Below, piece by piece: positions 33,029 to 44,193 of a DNA stretch of 64,000 nucleotides (position 1 is the first letter of the stretch; every line of letters starts with the position of its first letter). The translations under genes and the position numbers were made by a program. The notes under the pieces are model-generated. The model saw only the letters and a list, made by a program, of their open reading frames with translations. It was not told the origin of the DNA and did no database searches. The DNA is from Eutreptiella sp. 'Long Island Sound 2002' (taxonomy: Eukaryota > Euglenozoa > Euglenophyceae > Eutreptiales > Eutreptiaceae): contig OZ038382.1 in the NCBI GenBank assembly GCA_964036045.1, positions 3,511,789 through 3,575,788 of the forward strand, read 5' to 3'.

Positions 33029-33133
33029 TTGTGTTGCGTTGTGTTGTGTTGTGTTGTGTTGTGTTGTGTTGTGTTGTGTTGTGTTGTGTTGTGTTGTGTT
33101 GTGTTGTGTTGTGTTGTGTTGTGTTGTGTTGTG
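33029..33133. repeat. (GTGTT)n microsatellite, copy 1
   Basis: About 21 almost perfect GTGTT units directly precede the leader. The counterpart is at 43239-43343. Confidence 0.95.
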
Positions 33134-33436
33134 CCGAAGGCGCTGTTACCAAAAGGCAAAAGGCCGGGATGTCTACCCACGGGTAAAGGTAAACGGGCTG
33201 GGCTGTGTGTGTTGTGTGCGCGCTGTGTGTAAGTGTGTTGTGGCATAGCCGGACCAGTGCACTCTCGCACTTGGCCGACACTGCCTTGCCGACGCCTGCG
33301 CGCAGTCACACAGGGTCTCATTTGCCCACTGCACCCTGCGTGCCGCGCTGCACCACCAGTGCCGTCTGTGTGGTGCCGCACTGCTTGGTGCTCTGCACCA
33401 CACTGCACTGTGTGTGCCCTGCTGCACTGTTGCTCA
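33134..33436. repeat. leader module, copy 1
   Basis: Starts GCCGAAGGCGCTGTTACC and contains CCGGGATGTCTACCCACGGG. It is nearly identical to 43344-43650, with a one-base indel in the A-run at about 33150 and a small change at about 33370. It separates the microsatellite from the first 47-bp unit in both superunits. No ORF or RNA-gene signature is recognised. Confidence 0.85.
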
Positions 33437-36400
33437 CTGCCTGGGCGCAGTGGGCAGTGGACCTCCTTCAATGCACTGCCCCACTGCCTGGGCGCAGTGG
33501 GCAGTGGACCTCCTGCAACACACTGCCTCACTGCCGGGGGGCAGTGGGCAGTGGACCTCCTGCAATGCACTGCCTCACTGCCTGGGGGCACTGGGCAGTG
33601 GAACCCCTGCAATGCACTGCCTCACTGGCTGGGGGCACTGGACAGTGCAAATCCTGCAACGCACTGCCTCACTGCCCGGGGGCGGTGGACAGTGCAACTC
33701 CTGCAATGCACTGCCTCACTGCCTGGGGGCAGTGGGCAGCGCAACTCCTGCAATGCACTGCCTCACTGCCCTGGGGCAGTGGGCAGTGGAACTCCCGCAA
33801 TGCACTGCCTCACTGCCTGGGGGCAGGGGGCAGCGCAACTCCTGCAATGCACTGCCTCACTGCCCTGGGGCAGTGGGCAGTGGAACTCCCGCAATGCACT
33901 GCCTCACTGCCTGGGGGCAGGGGGCAGCGCAACTCCTGCAATGCACTGCCTCACTTCCCTGGGGCAGGGGGCAGTGCAACTCCTGCAATGCACTGCCTCA
34001 CTGCCTGGGGGCAGTGGGCAGCGCAACTCCTGCAATGCACTGCCTCACTGCCCTGGGGCAGTGGGCAGTGGAACTCCCGCAATGCACTGCCTCACTGCCT
34101 GGGGGCAGGGGGCAGCGCAACTCCTGCAATGCACTGCCTCACTTCCCTGGGGCAGGGGGCAGTGCAACTCCTGCAATGCACTGCCTCACTGCCTGGGGGC
34201 AGTGGACAGTGCAAATCCTGCAACGCACTGCCTCACTGCCCTGGGGCAGTGGGCAGTGGAACTCTTGCAATGCACTACCCCACTGCCTGGGGGCAGTGGG
34301 CAGTGCAACTTCTGCAATGCACTGCCTCACTGCCCTGGGGCAGTTGGCAGTGCAACTCCTGCAATGCACTGCCTCACTGCCCTGGGGCAGTGGGCAGTGC
34401 AACTCCTGCAATGCACTGCCTCACTGCCCTGGGGCAGTGGGCAGTGGAACTCGTGCAATGCACTACCCCACTGCCTGGGGGCAGTGGGCAGTGCAACTTC
34501 TGCAATGCACTGCCTCACTGCCCTGGGGCATTTGGCAGTGCAACTCCTGCAATGCACTGCCTCACTGCCTGGGGGCAGTGGACAGTGCAACTCCTGCAAT
34601 GCACTGCCTCACTGCCTGGGGGCAGTGGACAGTGCAACTCCTGCAATGCACTGCCTCACTGCCTGGGGGCAGTGGGCAGTGGAACTCCTGCAATGCACCG
34701 CCTCACTGCCTGGGGGCAGTGGGCAGTGGAACTCCCGCAATGCACTGCCTCACTGCCTGGGGGCAGTGGGCAGTGGAACTCCCGCAATGCACTGCCTCAC
34801 TGCCCGGGAGGAGTGGGCAGTGCAACTCCTGCAATGCACTGCCTCACTGCCTGGGGGCAGTGGACAGTGCAACCCCTGCAATGCACTGCCTCACTGCCTG
34901 GGAACAGTGGACAGTGCAACCCCTGCAATGCACTGCCTCACTGCCTGGGGGCAGTGGGCAGTGCCACTCCTGCAATCCACTGCCGCACTGCCTGGGGGCA
35001 GTGGGCAGTGCAGCTCCTGCAATGCACTGCCTCACTGCCTGGGGGCAGTGGGCAGTGCCACTCCTGCAATCCACTGCCGCACTGCCTAGGGGCACTGGGC
35101 AGTGCAGCGCCTGTAATGTACTGCCTCACTGGCTGGGGGCAGTGGGCAGTGCAACTCCTGCAATGCACTGCCTCACTGCCCTCGGGCAGCAGGCCGTGCC
35201 ACTCCCGCAATGCACTGCCTCACTGCCTGGGGGCAGTGGGCAGTGGAACTCCTGCAATGCTCTGCCCCACTGCCTGGGGGCAGTGGGCAGCGCAACTCCT
35301 GCAATGCGCTGCCTCAACGCCTGGGGGCAGTGGGCAGTGGAACTCCCGCAATACACCGTCTCACTGCCTGGGAGCAGTGGGCAGTGCAACACCTGCAATG
35401 CACTGCCTCACTGCCTGGGGGCAGTGGGCAGTGCCACTCCTGCAATCCACTGCCGCACTGCCCTGGGGCAGTGGGCAGTGCAACTCCTGCAATGCACTGC
35501 TTCATGGCTGGGGGCAGTGGGCAGTGCAACTCCTGCAATGCACTGCCTCACTGCCCTCGGGCAGTAGGCAGTGCCACTCCTGCAATGCACTGCCTCACTG
35601 CCTGGGGGCAGTGGGCAGCGCAACTCCTGCAATGCGCTGCCTCACCGGCTTGGGGGCAGTGGGCAGTGGAACTCCCGCAATACACCGCCTCACTGCCCGG
35701 GAGGAGTGGGCAGTGCAACTCCTGCAATGCACTGCCTCACTGCCTGGGGGCACTGGACAGTACAACTCCTGCAATGCACTGCCTCACTGCCTGGGGGCAG
35801 TGGGCAGTGCAACTCCTGCAATGCACTGCCTCACTGCCTGGGGGCAGTGGGCAGTGCCACTCCTGCAATACACTGCCGCACTGCCTGGGGGCAGTGGGCA
35901 GTGCAGCTCCTGCAATGCACTGCCTCACTGGCTGGGGGCAGTGGGCAGTGGAACTCGTGCAATGCTCTTCCCCACTGCCTGGGGGCAGTGGGCAGCGCAA
36001 CTCCTGCAATGCGTTGCCTCACTGCCTGGGGGCAGTGGGCAGTGGAACTCCCGCAATACACCGCCTCACTGCCCGGGAGGAGTGGGCAGTGCAACTCCTG
36101 CAATGCACTGCCTCACTGCCTGGGGGCAGTGGACAGTGCAACTCCCGCAATGCACTGCCTCACTGCCTGGGAACAGTGGGCAGTGCAGCTCCTGCAATGC
36201 ACTGCCTCACTGGCTGGGGGCAGTGGGCAGTGCAACTCCTGCAATGCACTGCCTCACTGCCCTTGGGCAGTAGGCAGTGCCACTCCTGCAATGCACTGCC
36301 TCACTGCCTGGGGGCAGTGGGCAGTGGAACTCCTGCAATGCTCTGCCCCACTGCCTGGGGGCAGTGGGCAGCGCAACTCCTGCAATTCGCTGCCTCACTG

Positions 36401-36655
36401 CCTGGGGGCAGTGGGCAGTGGAACTCCCGCAATACACCGCCTCACTGCCGGGGAGGAGTGGGCAGTGCAACTCATGCGATGCACTGCCTCACTGCCTGGG
36501 GGCAGTAGGCAGTAGAACGCCTGCAATACACTGCCCCACTCCCTGGGGGCAGTGGATAGTGCAACACCTGCAATGTACTGCCTCACTGCCTGGGAGCAGT
36601 GGGCAGTGCAACTCCTGCAATGCACTGCCTCGCTGCCTGGGGGCAGTGGGGAGTC
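33437..36655. repeat. 47-bp hairpin satellite array, copy 1 (~68 units)
   Basis: The unit is 47 bp. Within it, CACTGCC-T-CACTGCC is followed by TGGG and then GGCAGTG-GGCAGTG, giving a 14-bp stem with one bulged T and a 4-nt loop. The remaining 14 bp reads CAACTCCTGCAATG. Common variants change the loop (CTGG, TGCG, CTCG) while the stem is kept. No plus-strand frame contains a stop, hence overlapping ORFs of up to 1022 codons. The minus strand meets one TGA every third unit, giving its recurrent 90-codon ORFs. Confidence 0.95.
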
Positions 36656-39600
36656 CAGCCCAGGGGGTGGTCGGAGTGTCCTGCTGGGCTCGTGGGGACG
36701 TAGAACCGGGCACACCGGCCTGGGGGGATGGGGAGTCCAGCCCAGGGGGTGGTCGGAGTTTCCTGCAGGGCCTACGGGGATGGACAACTGGGCCCACCGG
36801 CCTGGGGGGATGGGGAGTCCTGCCCAAGGGGTGGTCGGAGCGTCCTGCAGGGCCTGTGGGGACGTAGAACCGGGCACACTGGCCTGGGGGGATGGGGAGT
36901 CCCGCCCAGGGGGTGGTCGGAGTTTCCTGCAGGGCCTGCGGGGATGGACAACCGGGCCCACCGGCCTGGGGGGACGGGGAGTCCTGTCCAGGGGGTGGTC
37001 GGAGCGTCCTGCAGGGCCTGTGGGGGCGTAGAACCGGGCACACCGGCCTGGGGGGACGGGGAGTCAAGCCCAGCGGGTGGCCGGAGTTTCCTGCAGGGTT
37101 TGCGGGGATGGACAACCGGGCCCACCGGCCTGGGGGGAAGGGGAGTCCTGCCCGGGGGGTGGTCGGAGCGTCCTGCAGGGCCTGTTGGGACGTAGAACCG
37201 GGCACACCGGCCTGGGGGGACGGGGAGTCCAGCCCAGGGGGTGGTCGGAGTTTCCTGCAGGGTCTGCGGGGACGGACAACCGGGCACACCGGCCTGGGGG
37301 GATGGGGAGTCCAGCCCAGGGGGTGGTCGGAGTTTCCTGCTAGGCTTGTGGGGACGTAGAACCGGGCACACCGGCCTGGGGGGATGGGGAGTCCTGCCCA
37401 GGGGGTTGTCGGAGTTTCCTGCTGGGCTTGTGGGGACGTAGAACCGGGCACACCGGCCTGGGGGGACGGGGAGTCCTGCCCAGGGGGTGGTTGGAGTGTC
37501 CTGCAGGGCCTGTGGGAACGTAGAACCGGGCACACCGGCCTGGGGGGATGGGGAGTCCAGCCCAGGGGGTGGTGGGAGTTTCCTGCAGGGCCTGCGGAAA
37601 TGGACAACCGGGCCCAGGGGGTGGTCGGAGCGTCCTGCAGGGCCTGTGGGGACGTAGAACGGGGCACACCGGCCTGGGGGGATGGGGAGTCCTGCCCAGG
37701 GGGTGGTCGGAGTTTCCTGCAGGGCCTACGGGGATGGACAACCGGGCCCACCGGCCTGGGGGGATGGGGAGTCCTACCCAGGGGGTGGTCGGAGCATCCT
37801 GCAGGGCCTGTGGGGACGTAGAACCAGGCACACCGGCCTGGGGGGATGGGGAGTCCAGCCCAGGGGGTGGTGGGAGTTTCCTGCAGGGCCTGCGGAAATG
37901 GACAACCGGGCCCAGGGGGTGGTCGGAGCGTCCTGCAGGGCCTGTGGGGACGTAGAACGGGGCACACCGGCCTGGGGGGATGGGGAGTCCTGCCCAGGGG
38001 GTGGTCCGAGTTTCCTGCAGGGCCTGCGGGGATGGACAACCGGGCCCACCGGCCTGGGGGGATGGGGAGTCCTGCCCAGGGGGTGGTCGGAGCATCCTGC
38101 AGGGCCTGTGGGGACGTAGAACCAGGCACACCGGCCTGGGGGGACGGGGAGTCCTGCCCAGGGGGTGGTTGAAGTGCATCGCAGGGCCTGTGGGGAGGTA
38201 GATTCGGGCACTCCGGCCTTGGGGGACGGGGAGTTGTGCCCAGGGGGTGGTCGGAGCGTCCTGCAGGGCCTGTGGGGACGTAGAACCGGGCACACCGGCC
38301 TGGGGGGATGGGGAGTCCAGCCCAGGGGGTGGTCGGAGTTTCCTGCAGGGGCTGCGGGGATGGACAACCGGGCCCTCCGGCCTGGGGGGATGGGGAGTCC
38401 TGCCCAGGGGGTGGTCGGAGCGTCCTGCAGGGCCTGTGGGAAGGTAGAACCGGGCACACCGGCCTTGGGGGACGGGGAGTCCTGCCCAGGGGGTGGTCGG
38501 AGCGTCCTGCAGGGCCTGTGGGGACGTAGAACCGGGCACACCGGCCTGGGGGGATGGGGAGTCCAGCCCAGGGGGTAGTTGGAGTTTCCTGCAGGGGCTG
38601 CGGGGATGGACAACCGGGCCCTCCGGCCTGGGGGGATGGGGAGTCCTGCCCAGGGGCTGGTCGGAGTGTCCTGCAGGGCCTGTGGGGAGGTAGAACCGTG
38701 CACACCGGCCTGGGGGGATGGGGAGTCCTGTCCAGGGGTTGGTCGGAGTGTCCTGCTCGGCCTGTCGGGAGGTAGATTCGGGCACACCGCCCCGGGGGGA
38801 TGGGGAGTCCTGCCCAGGGGGTGGTCGGAGTGTCCTGCAGGGCCTGTGGGGACGTGGAACCGGGCACACCGGCCTGGGGGGATGGGGAGTCCAGCCCAGG
38901 GGATGGTCGGAGTTTCCTGCAGGGCCTGCGGGGATGGACAACCGGGCCCACCGGCCTGGGGGGATGGGGAGTCCTGCCCAAGGGGTGGTCGGAGCGTCCT
39001 GCAGGGCCTGTGGGGACGTAGAACCGGGCACACCGGCCTGGGGGGATGGGGAGTCCTGCCCAGCGGGTGGCCGGAGTTTCCTGCAGGGTTTGCGGGGATG
39101 GACAACCGGGCCCACCGGCCTGGGGGGATGGGGAGTCCTGCCCAGGGGGTGGTCGGAGTGTCCTGCAGGGACTGTAGGGACGTAGAACCGGGCACACCGG
39201 CCTGGGGGGATGGGGAGTCCTGCCCAGGGGGTGGCCGGAGCGTCCTGCAGGGCCTGTGGGGACGTAGAACCGGGCACACCGACCTGGGGGGATGGGGAGT
39301 CCTGCCCAGGGGGTGGTCGGAGTGCCCTGCAGGGCCTGCGGGGGCGTAGAACCGGGCACACCGGCCTGGGGGGATGGGGAGCCCAGCCCAGGGGGTGGCG
39401 GGAGTTTGCTGCAGGGCCTGCGGGGACGTAGAACCGGGCACACCGGCCTGGGGGGACGGGGAGTCCAGCCCTGGGGGTGGTCGGAGTGCCCTGCAGGGCC
39501 AGTGGGGACGTAGAACCGGGCACACCGGCATGGGGGGATGGGGAGTCCAGCCCAAGGGTTGGTCGGAGTTTCCTGCAGGGCCTGCGGGGATGGACAACCG

Positions 39601-40440
39601 GGCCCACCGGCATAGGGGGATGGGGAGTCCTGCCCAAGGGGTGGTCGGAGTGTCCTGCAGGGCCCGTGGGGACGTAGAACCGGGCACACCGGCCTGGGGG
39701 GATGGGGAGTCCTGCCCAGGGGGTGGTCGGAGCTTTCTGCAGGGCCTGCGGGGATGGACAACCGGGCCCACCGGCCTGAGGGGATGGGGAGTCCTGCCCA
39801 GGGGGTGGTCGGAGTGTCCTGCAGGGACTGTGGGGAGGTAGATTCGGGCACACCGGCCTGGGGGGATGGGGAGTCCTGCCCAGGGGTTGGTCGGAGTGTC
39901 CTGCCGGGCCTGTGGGGAGGTAGATTCGGGCACACCGCCCCGGGGGGACGGGGAGTCGTGCCCAGGGGGTGGTCGGAGTGTCCTGCAGGGCCTGTAAGGA
40001 CGTAGAACCGGGCACACCGGCCTGGGGGGATGGGGAGTCCAGCCCAGGGGATGGTCGGAGTTTCCTGCAGGGCCTGCGGGGATGGACAACCGGGCCCATC
40101 GGCCTGGGGGGATGGGGAGTCCTGCCCAGGGGGTGGTCGGAGCATCCTGCAGGGCCTGTGGGGACGTAGAACCGGGCACACCGGCCTCAGGGGATGGGGA
40201 GTCCAGCCCAGGGGGTGGTGGGAGTTTCTTGCAGGGCCTGCGGGGATGGCCAACCGGGCCCACCAGCCTCGGGGGATGGGGAGTCCTGCCCAAGGGGTGT
40301 TCGGAGTGTCTTGCAGGGCCTGTGGGGACGTAGAACCGGGCACAACGGCCAAGGGGGGACGGGGAGTCCTGCCCAGGGGGTGGTCGGAATTTCCTGCAGG
40401 GCCTGCGGGGAAAGACAAACGGGGCCCACCGGCCTGGGGG
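36656..40440. repeat. 82-bp G-rich satellite array (~46 units)
   Basis: The unit contains GGCCTGGGGGGATGGGGAGT, CCAGGGGGTGGTCGGAG, CCTGCAGGGCCTG and GTAGAACCGGGCACACC. Two sub-types alternate: one has GGGGACGTAGAACC, the other has GGGGATGGACAACC. Strong G-strand asymmetry gives several G-runs per unit. The minus strand is open for 1336 codons purely because the unit lacks stops. The switch from the 47-bp array happens at a shared GCCTGGGGGCAGTGGGGAGT. Confidence 0.95.
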
Positions 40441-41800
40441 GATGGGGAGTCCTGCCCAGGGGGTGGTTGGAGCGTCCTGCAGGGCCAATGGGGGGCCATC
40501 TTCTTCAGAGAACCGGGCGCACCGGCCCGGGGGGGACGGGGAGTCCTGCCCAGGGGGTGTTCGGAGTCTCCTGCAAGGCCAACGGGGGGCCATCTTCTTC
40601 AGAGAACCGGGCGCACCGGCCTGGGGGGGACGGGGAGCCCTGCCCAGGGGGTGTTCGGAGCCTCCTGCCAGGCCAATGGGGGGCCATCTTCTTCAGAGAA
40701 CCGGGCGCACCGGCCCGGGGGGGACGGGGAGTCCTGCCCAGGGGGTGTTCGGAGTCTCCTGCCAGGCCAATGGGGGGCCATCTTCTTCAGAGAACCGGGC
40801 GCACCGGCCTGGGGGGGACGGGGAGTCCTGCCCAGGGGGTGTTCGGAGTCTCCTGTAAGGCCAATGGGGGGCCATGTGCTTCAAAGAACCGGGCGCACCG
40901 GCCTGGGGGGGACGGGGAGCCCTGCCCAGGGGGTGGTCGGAGTCTCCTGTAAGGCCAATGGGGGGCCATCTGCTTCAGAGAACCGGGCGCACCGGCCTGG
41001 GGGGGACGGAGAGCCCAGCCCAGGGGGTGTTCGGAGTCTCCTGTAAGGCCAATGGGGGGCCATCTGCTTCAGAGAACCGGGCGCACCGGCCTGGGGGGGA
41101 CGGGGAGCCCAGCCCAGGGGGTGTTCGGAGTCTCCTGTAAGGCCAATGGGGGGCCATCTTCTTCATAGAACCGGGTGCACCGGCCTGGGGGGGACGGGGA
41201 GCCCAGCCCAGGGGGTGTTCGGAGTCTCCTGCAAGGCCAATGGGGGGCCATCTGCTTCAGAGAACCGGGCGCACCGGCCTGGGGGGGACGGGGAGCCCAG
41301 CCCAGGTGGTGTTCGGAGTCTCCTGTAAGGCCAATGGGGGGCCATCTGCTTCAGAGAACCGGGCGCACCGGGCTGGGGGGGACGGGGAGCCCTGCCCAGG
41401 GGGTGTTCGGAGTCTCCTGTAAGGCCAATGGGGGGCCATCTGCTTCAGAGAACCGGGCGCACCGGCCTGGGGGGGACGGGGAGCCCAGCCCAGGGGGTGT
41501 TCGGAGTCTCCTGTAAGGCCAATGGGGGGCCATCTGCTTCTGAGAACCGGGCGCACCGGACTGGGGGGGACGGGGAGCCCAGCCCAGGGGGTGGTCGGAG
41601 TCTCCTGCCAGGCCAATGGGGGGCCATCTTCTTCAGAGAACCGGGCGCACCGGCCCGGGGGGGACAGGGAGTCCTGCCCAGGGGGTGTTCGGAGTCTCCC
41701 CCCAGGCCAAGGGGGAGCAATCTTCTTCAGAGAACCGGGCGCACCGGCCTGGGGGGGACGGGGAGCCCAGCCCAAGGGGTGTTCGGAGTCTCCTGCCAGG
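40441..41800. repeat. 94-bp satellite array, copy 1 (~14 units)
   Basis: The unit is homologous to the 82-bp unit but has GGCCAATGGGGGGCCATC plus TTCTTCAGAGAACC in place of the shorter CTGTGGGGACGTAGAACC, making it 12 bp longer. 94 equals twice 47, although the sequence relation to the 47-bp unit is limited to GCCTGGGGG and CTCCTGC blocks. CCGGGC-GCACCG-GCCCGG in each unit can form a short stem. Confidence 0.95.
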
Positions 41801-42020
41801 CCTGTGGGTACTCCCTCCTACCTCTTAGCAGCAGCAGGCAAGTAAGCAGGCAGTACCGGGGGTCATAACCCCGGGGTAACAGTATCTGGGACTCAACGTG
41901 AGTCCTCTTAACCAGGAACAACCCCAAACACCGCCGGGGCTTATCTCCCGAACGTAACGGTGTTTGGGGCCCCCGTGGGCCTTATGAGCCCACGGAGTGT
42001 ACTGAGGCGTGCCTACCAGC
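41801..42020. repeat. structured end module, copy 1 (serial hairpins)
   Basis: Unique-sequence module after the last 94-bp unit, repeated almost exactly at 63771-63990. It contains consecutive perfect inverted repeats. These are CCGGGG/CCCCGG (41856-41861 with 41869-41874), GGACTCA/TGAGTCC (41889-41905, 3-nt loop), CCCCAAACACCG/CGGTGTTTGGGG (41922-41933 with 41958-41969, enclosing CGGG/CCCG) and CCGTGGGC/GCCCACGG (41973-41980 with 41988-41995). Function unknown: an RNA 3' end, a replication or transposition terminus, or a protein-binding site are all possible. Confidence 0.85.
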
Positions 42021-42210
42021 ACTTAAAGTCTGGCCCGCCATACCCATTTCTGGGCTCGCCTCAGTACGGCCGGTCGAGTCCGGCTCTGGGGGTTGCGCAC
42101 TAAACTGGCCCCGGGGGGGGGGCCATTTACCCTGCTAAGCATTAGTTACGGCAGTAGGCACTATTCATTACGTTAGGGAATTACTCAGCGCATTTGTTTA
42201 CCCCGCAGAC

Positions 42211-43218
42211 ATGCCCCTTCCAGTGGTGCGCTCACCTTTGGGGCTGCCTTTGGGGGATCGGGGGCTGTTACCCCTCCCGGACGCCCTCCCTGGTGTTGGC
42301 GCCGGGGTGGTGGCCGGGGGGCCTTATACCGTACCTAAAGGATGTTGGATACCGATACCGGGGCGTCCAACCGGACGGGGACAGGGACTGTTTCTCCGGG
42401 CATTGCCATCTGGCTTACAATCGACTGACCCATATTCAACGGCTGTTGGTATGGAAGCCTGCTCCAGTCCAGTCCTCAACCACTCAGGCCAGCTTCATAT
42501 TCCTCCACATACTCTCGCACATGTTGCAGGGCGGGGGGTCGTTGTTGGGGCCCCCCGCGCATGTCCGCGCCACTGGCCATCCTCTCCTCTCAGGCACCGC
42601 GCCTCTGCTAGGGCGGGGGCCCCTCACATGTACCCTCCAGGGCCCTTTTCACCTGCACACCTGGACGCTTGCCATGAAGACCCCGCATTGGAGCCTCCTC
42701 GTCGGCGCGCCAGGGCCCAGTTGTTCACGCGGCCGGCCGCCGATGCGGGGCCCTGGAGGCGCGCCGCACGGGCGCTGCCAGCCTGTGAGAGGGGCAAGGG
42801 CAGGAGAAGGGGGTGGGGGGGGGGGGCAGTGGGCAGAGGAGGCGGCACGGAGTGGCTGCGGGAGGTAGTGCATGGGGGGCACCGCGAGCTGCATGGGGGT
42901 GTGTGGGATGGAGTTGGGGCAGAGGGCCCTGTGGGTGGGGCAAAGGCGCGGGGGGGGCGCATGTCCGGGCTCCTGCGTGGGCTGGTGCGTGGGCGGGCGC
43001 GTAGGGGAAGAGAGGAGGGGGAGGCTTGGTCAGCCGTCCTCTACGGAGGGTCGCTGACCGTTCCCAGGGCCAAGGCGGCCGGTACTAGGGGCCGCGGGGT
43101 CCCTGGGGATGGTGCTTGGCACTGGGACGTGCGCGCACCCGACACTGTTAGTACACCGCCTATTGGCAGTGCCCGGGCCCTGTCGTCGGGGGCTTCGCAC
43201 CCGGCACCCAGCCCGTGA
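42211..43218 (+). CDS. hypothetical ORF between the two superunits
   Basis: A 335-codon ATG-TGA ORF, Gly/Arg/Pro/Ala-rich, with no motif that I recognise. The ATG comes just after TTTGTTTACCCCGCAG, which looks like a 3' splice acceptor, so it could be a second exon. Arguments against a gene are a low-complexity G-rich middle (about 42805-42960), overlapping open frames on both strands and no amphipathic or domain-like periodicity. The sequence 42021-43238 has no counterpart elsewhere in the window, so it is spacer between superunits. Confidence 0.3.
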   Translation: MPLPVVRSPLGLPLGDRGLLPLPDALPGVGAGVVAGGPYTVPKGCWIPIPGRPTGRGQGLFLRALPSGLQSTDPYSTAVGMEACSSPVLNHSGQLHIPPHTLAHVAGRGVVVGAPRACPRHWPSSPLRHRASARAGAPHMYPPGPFSPAHLDACHEDPALEPPRRRARAQLFTRPAADAGPWRRAARALPACERGKGRRRGWGGGAVGRGGGTEWLREVVHGGHRELHGGVWDGVGAEGPVGGAKARGGRMSGLLRGLVRGRARRGREEGEAWSAVLYGGSLTVPRAKAAGTRGRGVPGDGAWHWDVRAPDTVSTPPIGSARALSSGASHPAPSP

Positions 43219-43238
43219 GTAGAGCTGGGGAGTACTCA

Positions 43239-43650
43239 GTGTGTTGTGTTGTGTTGTGTTGTGTTGTGTCGTGTTGTGTCATGTCATGTCGTGTCGTGTC
43301 GTGTCGTGTCGTGTTGTGTCGTGTCGTGTTGTGTTGTGTTGTGCCGAAGGCGCTGTTACCAAAAGGCAAAGGCCGGGATGTCTACCCACGGGTGCAGGTA
43401 AACGGGCTGGGCTGTGTGTGTTGTGTGCGCGCTGTGTGTAAGTGTGTTGTGGCATAGCCGGACCAGTGCACTCTCGCACTTGGCCGACACTGCCTTGCCG
43501 ACGCCTGCGCGCAGTCACACAGGGTCTCATTTGCCCACTGCACCCTGCGTGCCGCGCTGCACCACCAGTGCCGTCTGTGTGGTGCACTCTGCTTGGTGCT
43601 CTGCACCACACTGCACTGTGTGTGCCCTGCTGCACTGTTGTCGTGGGCAG
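43239..43650. repeat. (GTGTT/GTGTC)n microsatellite and leader, copy 2
   Basis: The microsatellite (43239-43343) is less pure than copy 1, mixing GTGTC and ATGTC units. The leader (43344-43650) matches 33134-33436 almost exactly, then enters the first 47-bp unit. Confidence 0.9.
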
Positions 43651-44193
43651 GGGGCAGTGGGCAGTGGAACTCCTGCAATGCACTGCCCCACTGCCTGGGG
43701 GCAGAGGGCAGTGCAACTCCTGCAATACACTGCCCCACTGCCCTGGGGGCAGTGGGCAGTGGACCTCCTTCAATACACCGCCTCACTGCCTGCGGGCAGT
43801 GGGCAGTGGACCTCCTGCAATACACTGCCGCACAGCCTGGGGGCAGTGGGCGTGGACCCCTTCAATGCACTGCTCCACTGCCTGGGGGCAGCGGGCAGTG
43901 GACCTCCCGCAACACACTGCCTCACTGCCTGGGGGCAGTGGGCAGTGGACTACCTTCAATGCACTGCCCCACTGCCTGGGGGCAGTGGGCAGTGCAACTC
44001 CTGCAATACACGGCCGCATTGCCCTGGGGCAGTTGGCAGTGCAACTCCTGCAATGCATTGCCTCACTGCCCTCGGGCAGTAGGCAGTGGAACTCCTGCAA
44101 TGCACTGCCTCACTGCCTGGGGGCAGTGGGTAGTGCAACTCCTGCAATGCACTACCTCACTGCCCTGGGGCAGCGGGCAGTGGAACTCCTGCA

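Larger units (their letters stand above)
33029..42020. repeat. composite tandem-repeat superunit, copy 1
   Basis: Five parts in fixed order: (GTGTT)n (33029-33133), leader (33134-33436), 47-bp array (to about 36655), 82-bp array (to about 40440), 94-bp array (to 41800) and structured end module (41801-42020). The microsatellite, leader and end module recur in the same orientation in copy 2 (43239-63990), so the whole behaves as one repeated unit. No genuine gene is inside: the long ORFs reflect repeats free of stop codons. Confidence 0.85.

Noticed and set aside
33205-40499. Very long ORFs (up to 1022 codons on +, 1336 codons on -) rich in CNSCNALPHC or PQALQ-type repeats
   Set aside because: They arise because the 47-, 82- and 94-bp units lack stops. 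Since 47, 82 and 94 are not multiples of three, several frames stay open at once. Frames overlap on both strands with no start context or unique domain.
41801-42020. Hammerhead ribozyme or Helitron 3' end
   Set aside because: No CTGATGA...GAAA hammerhead core was found. The hairpin is not followed at 10-12 nt by CTRR, and no Rep/helicase ORF is present.
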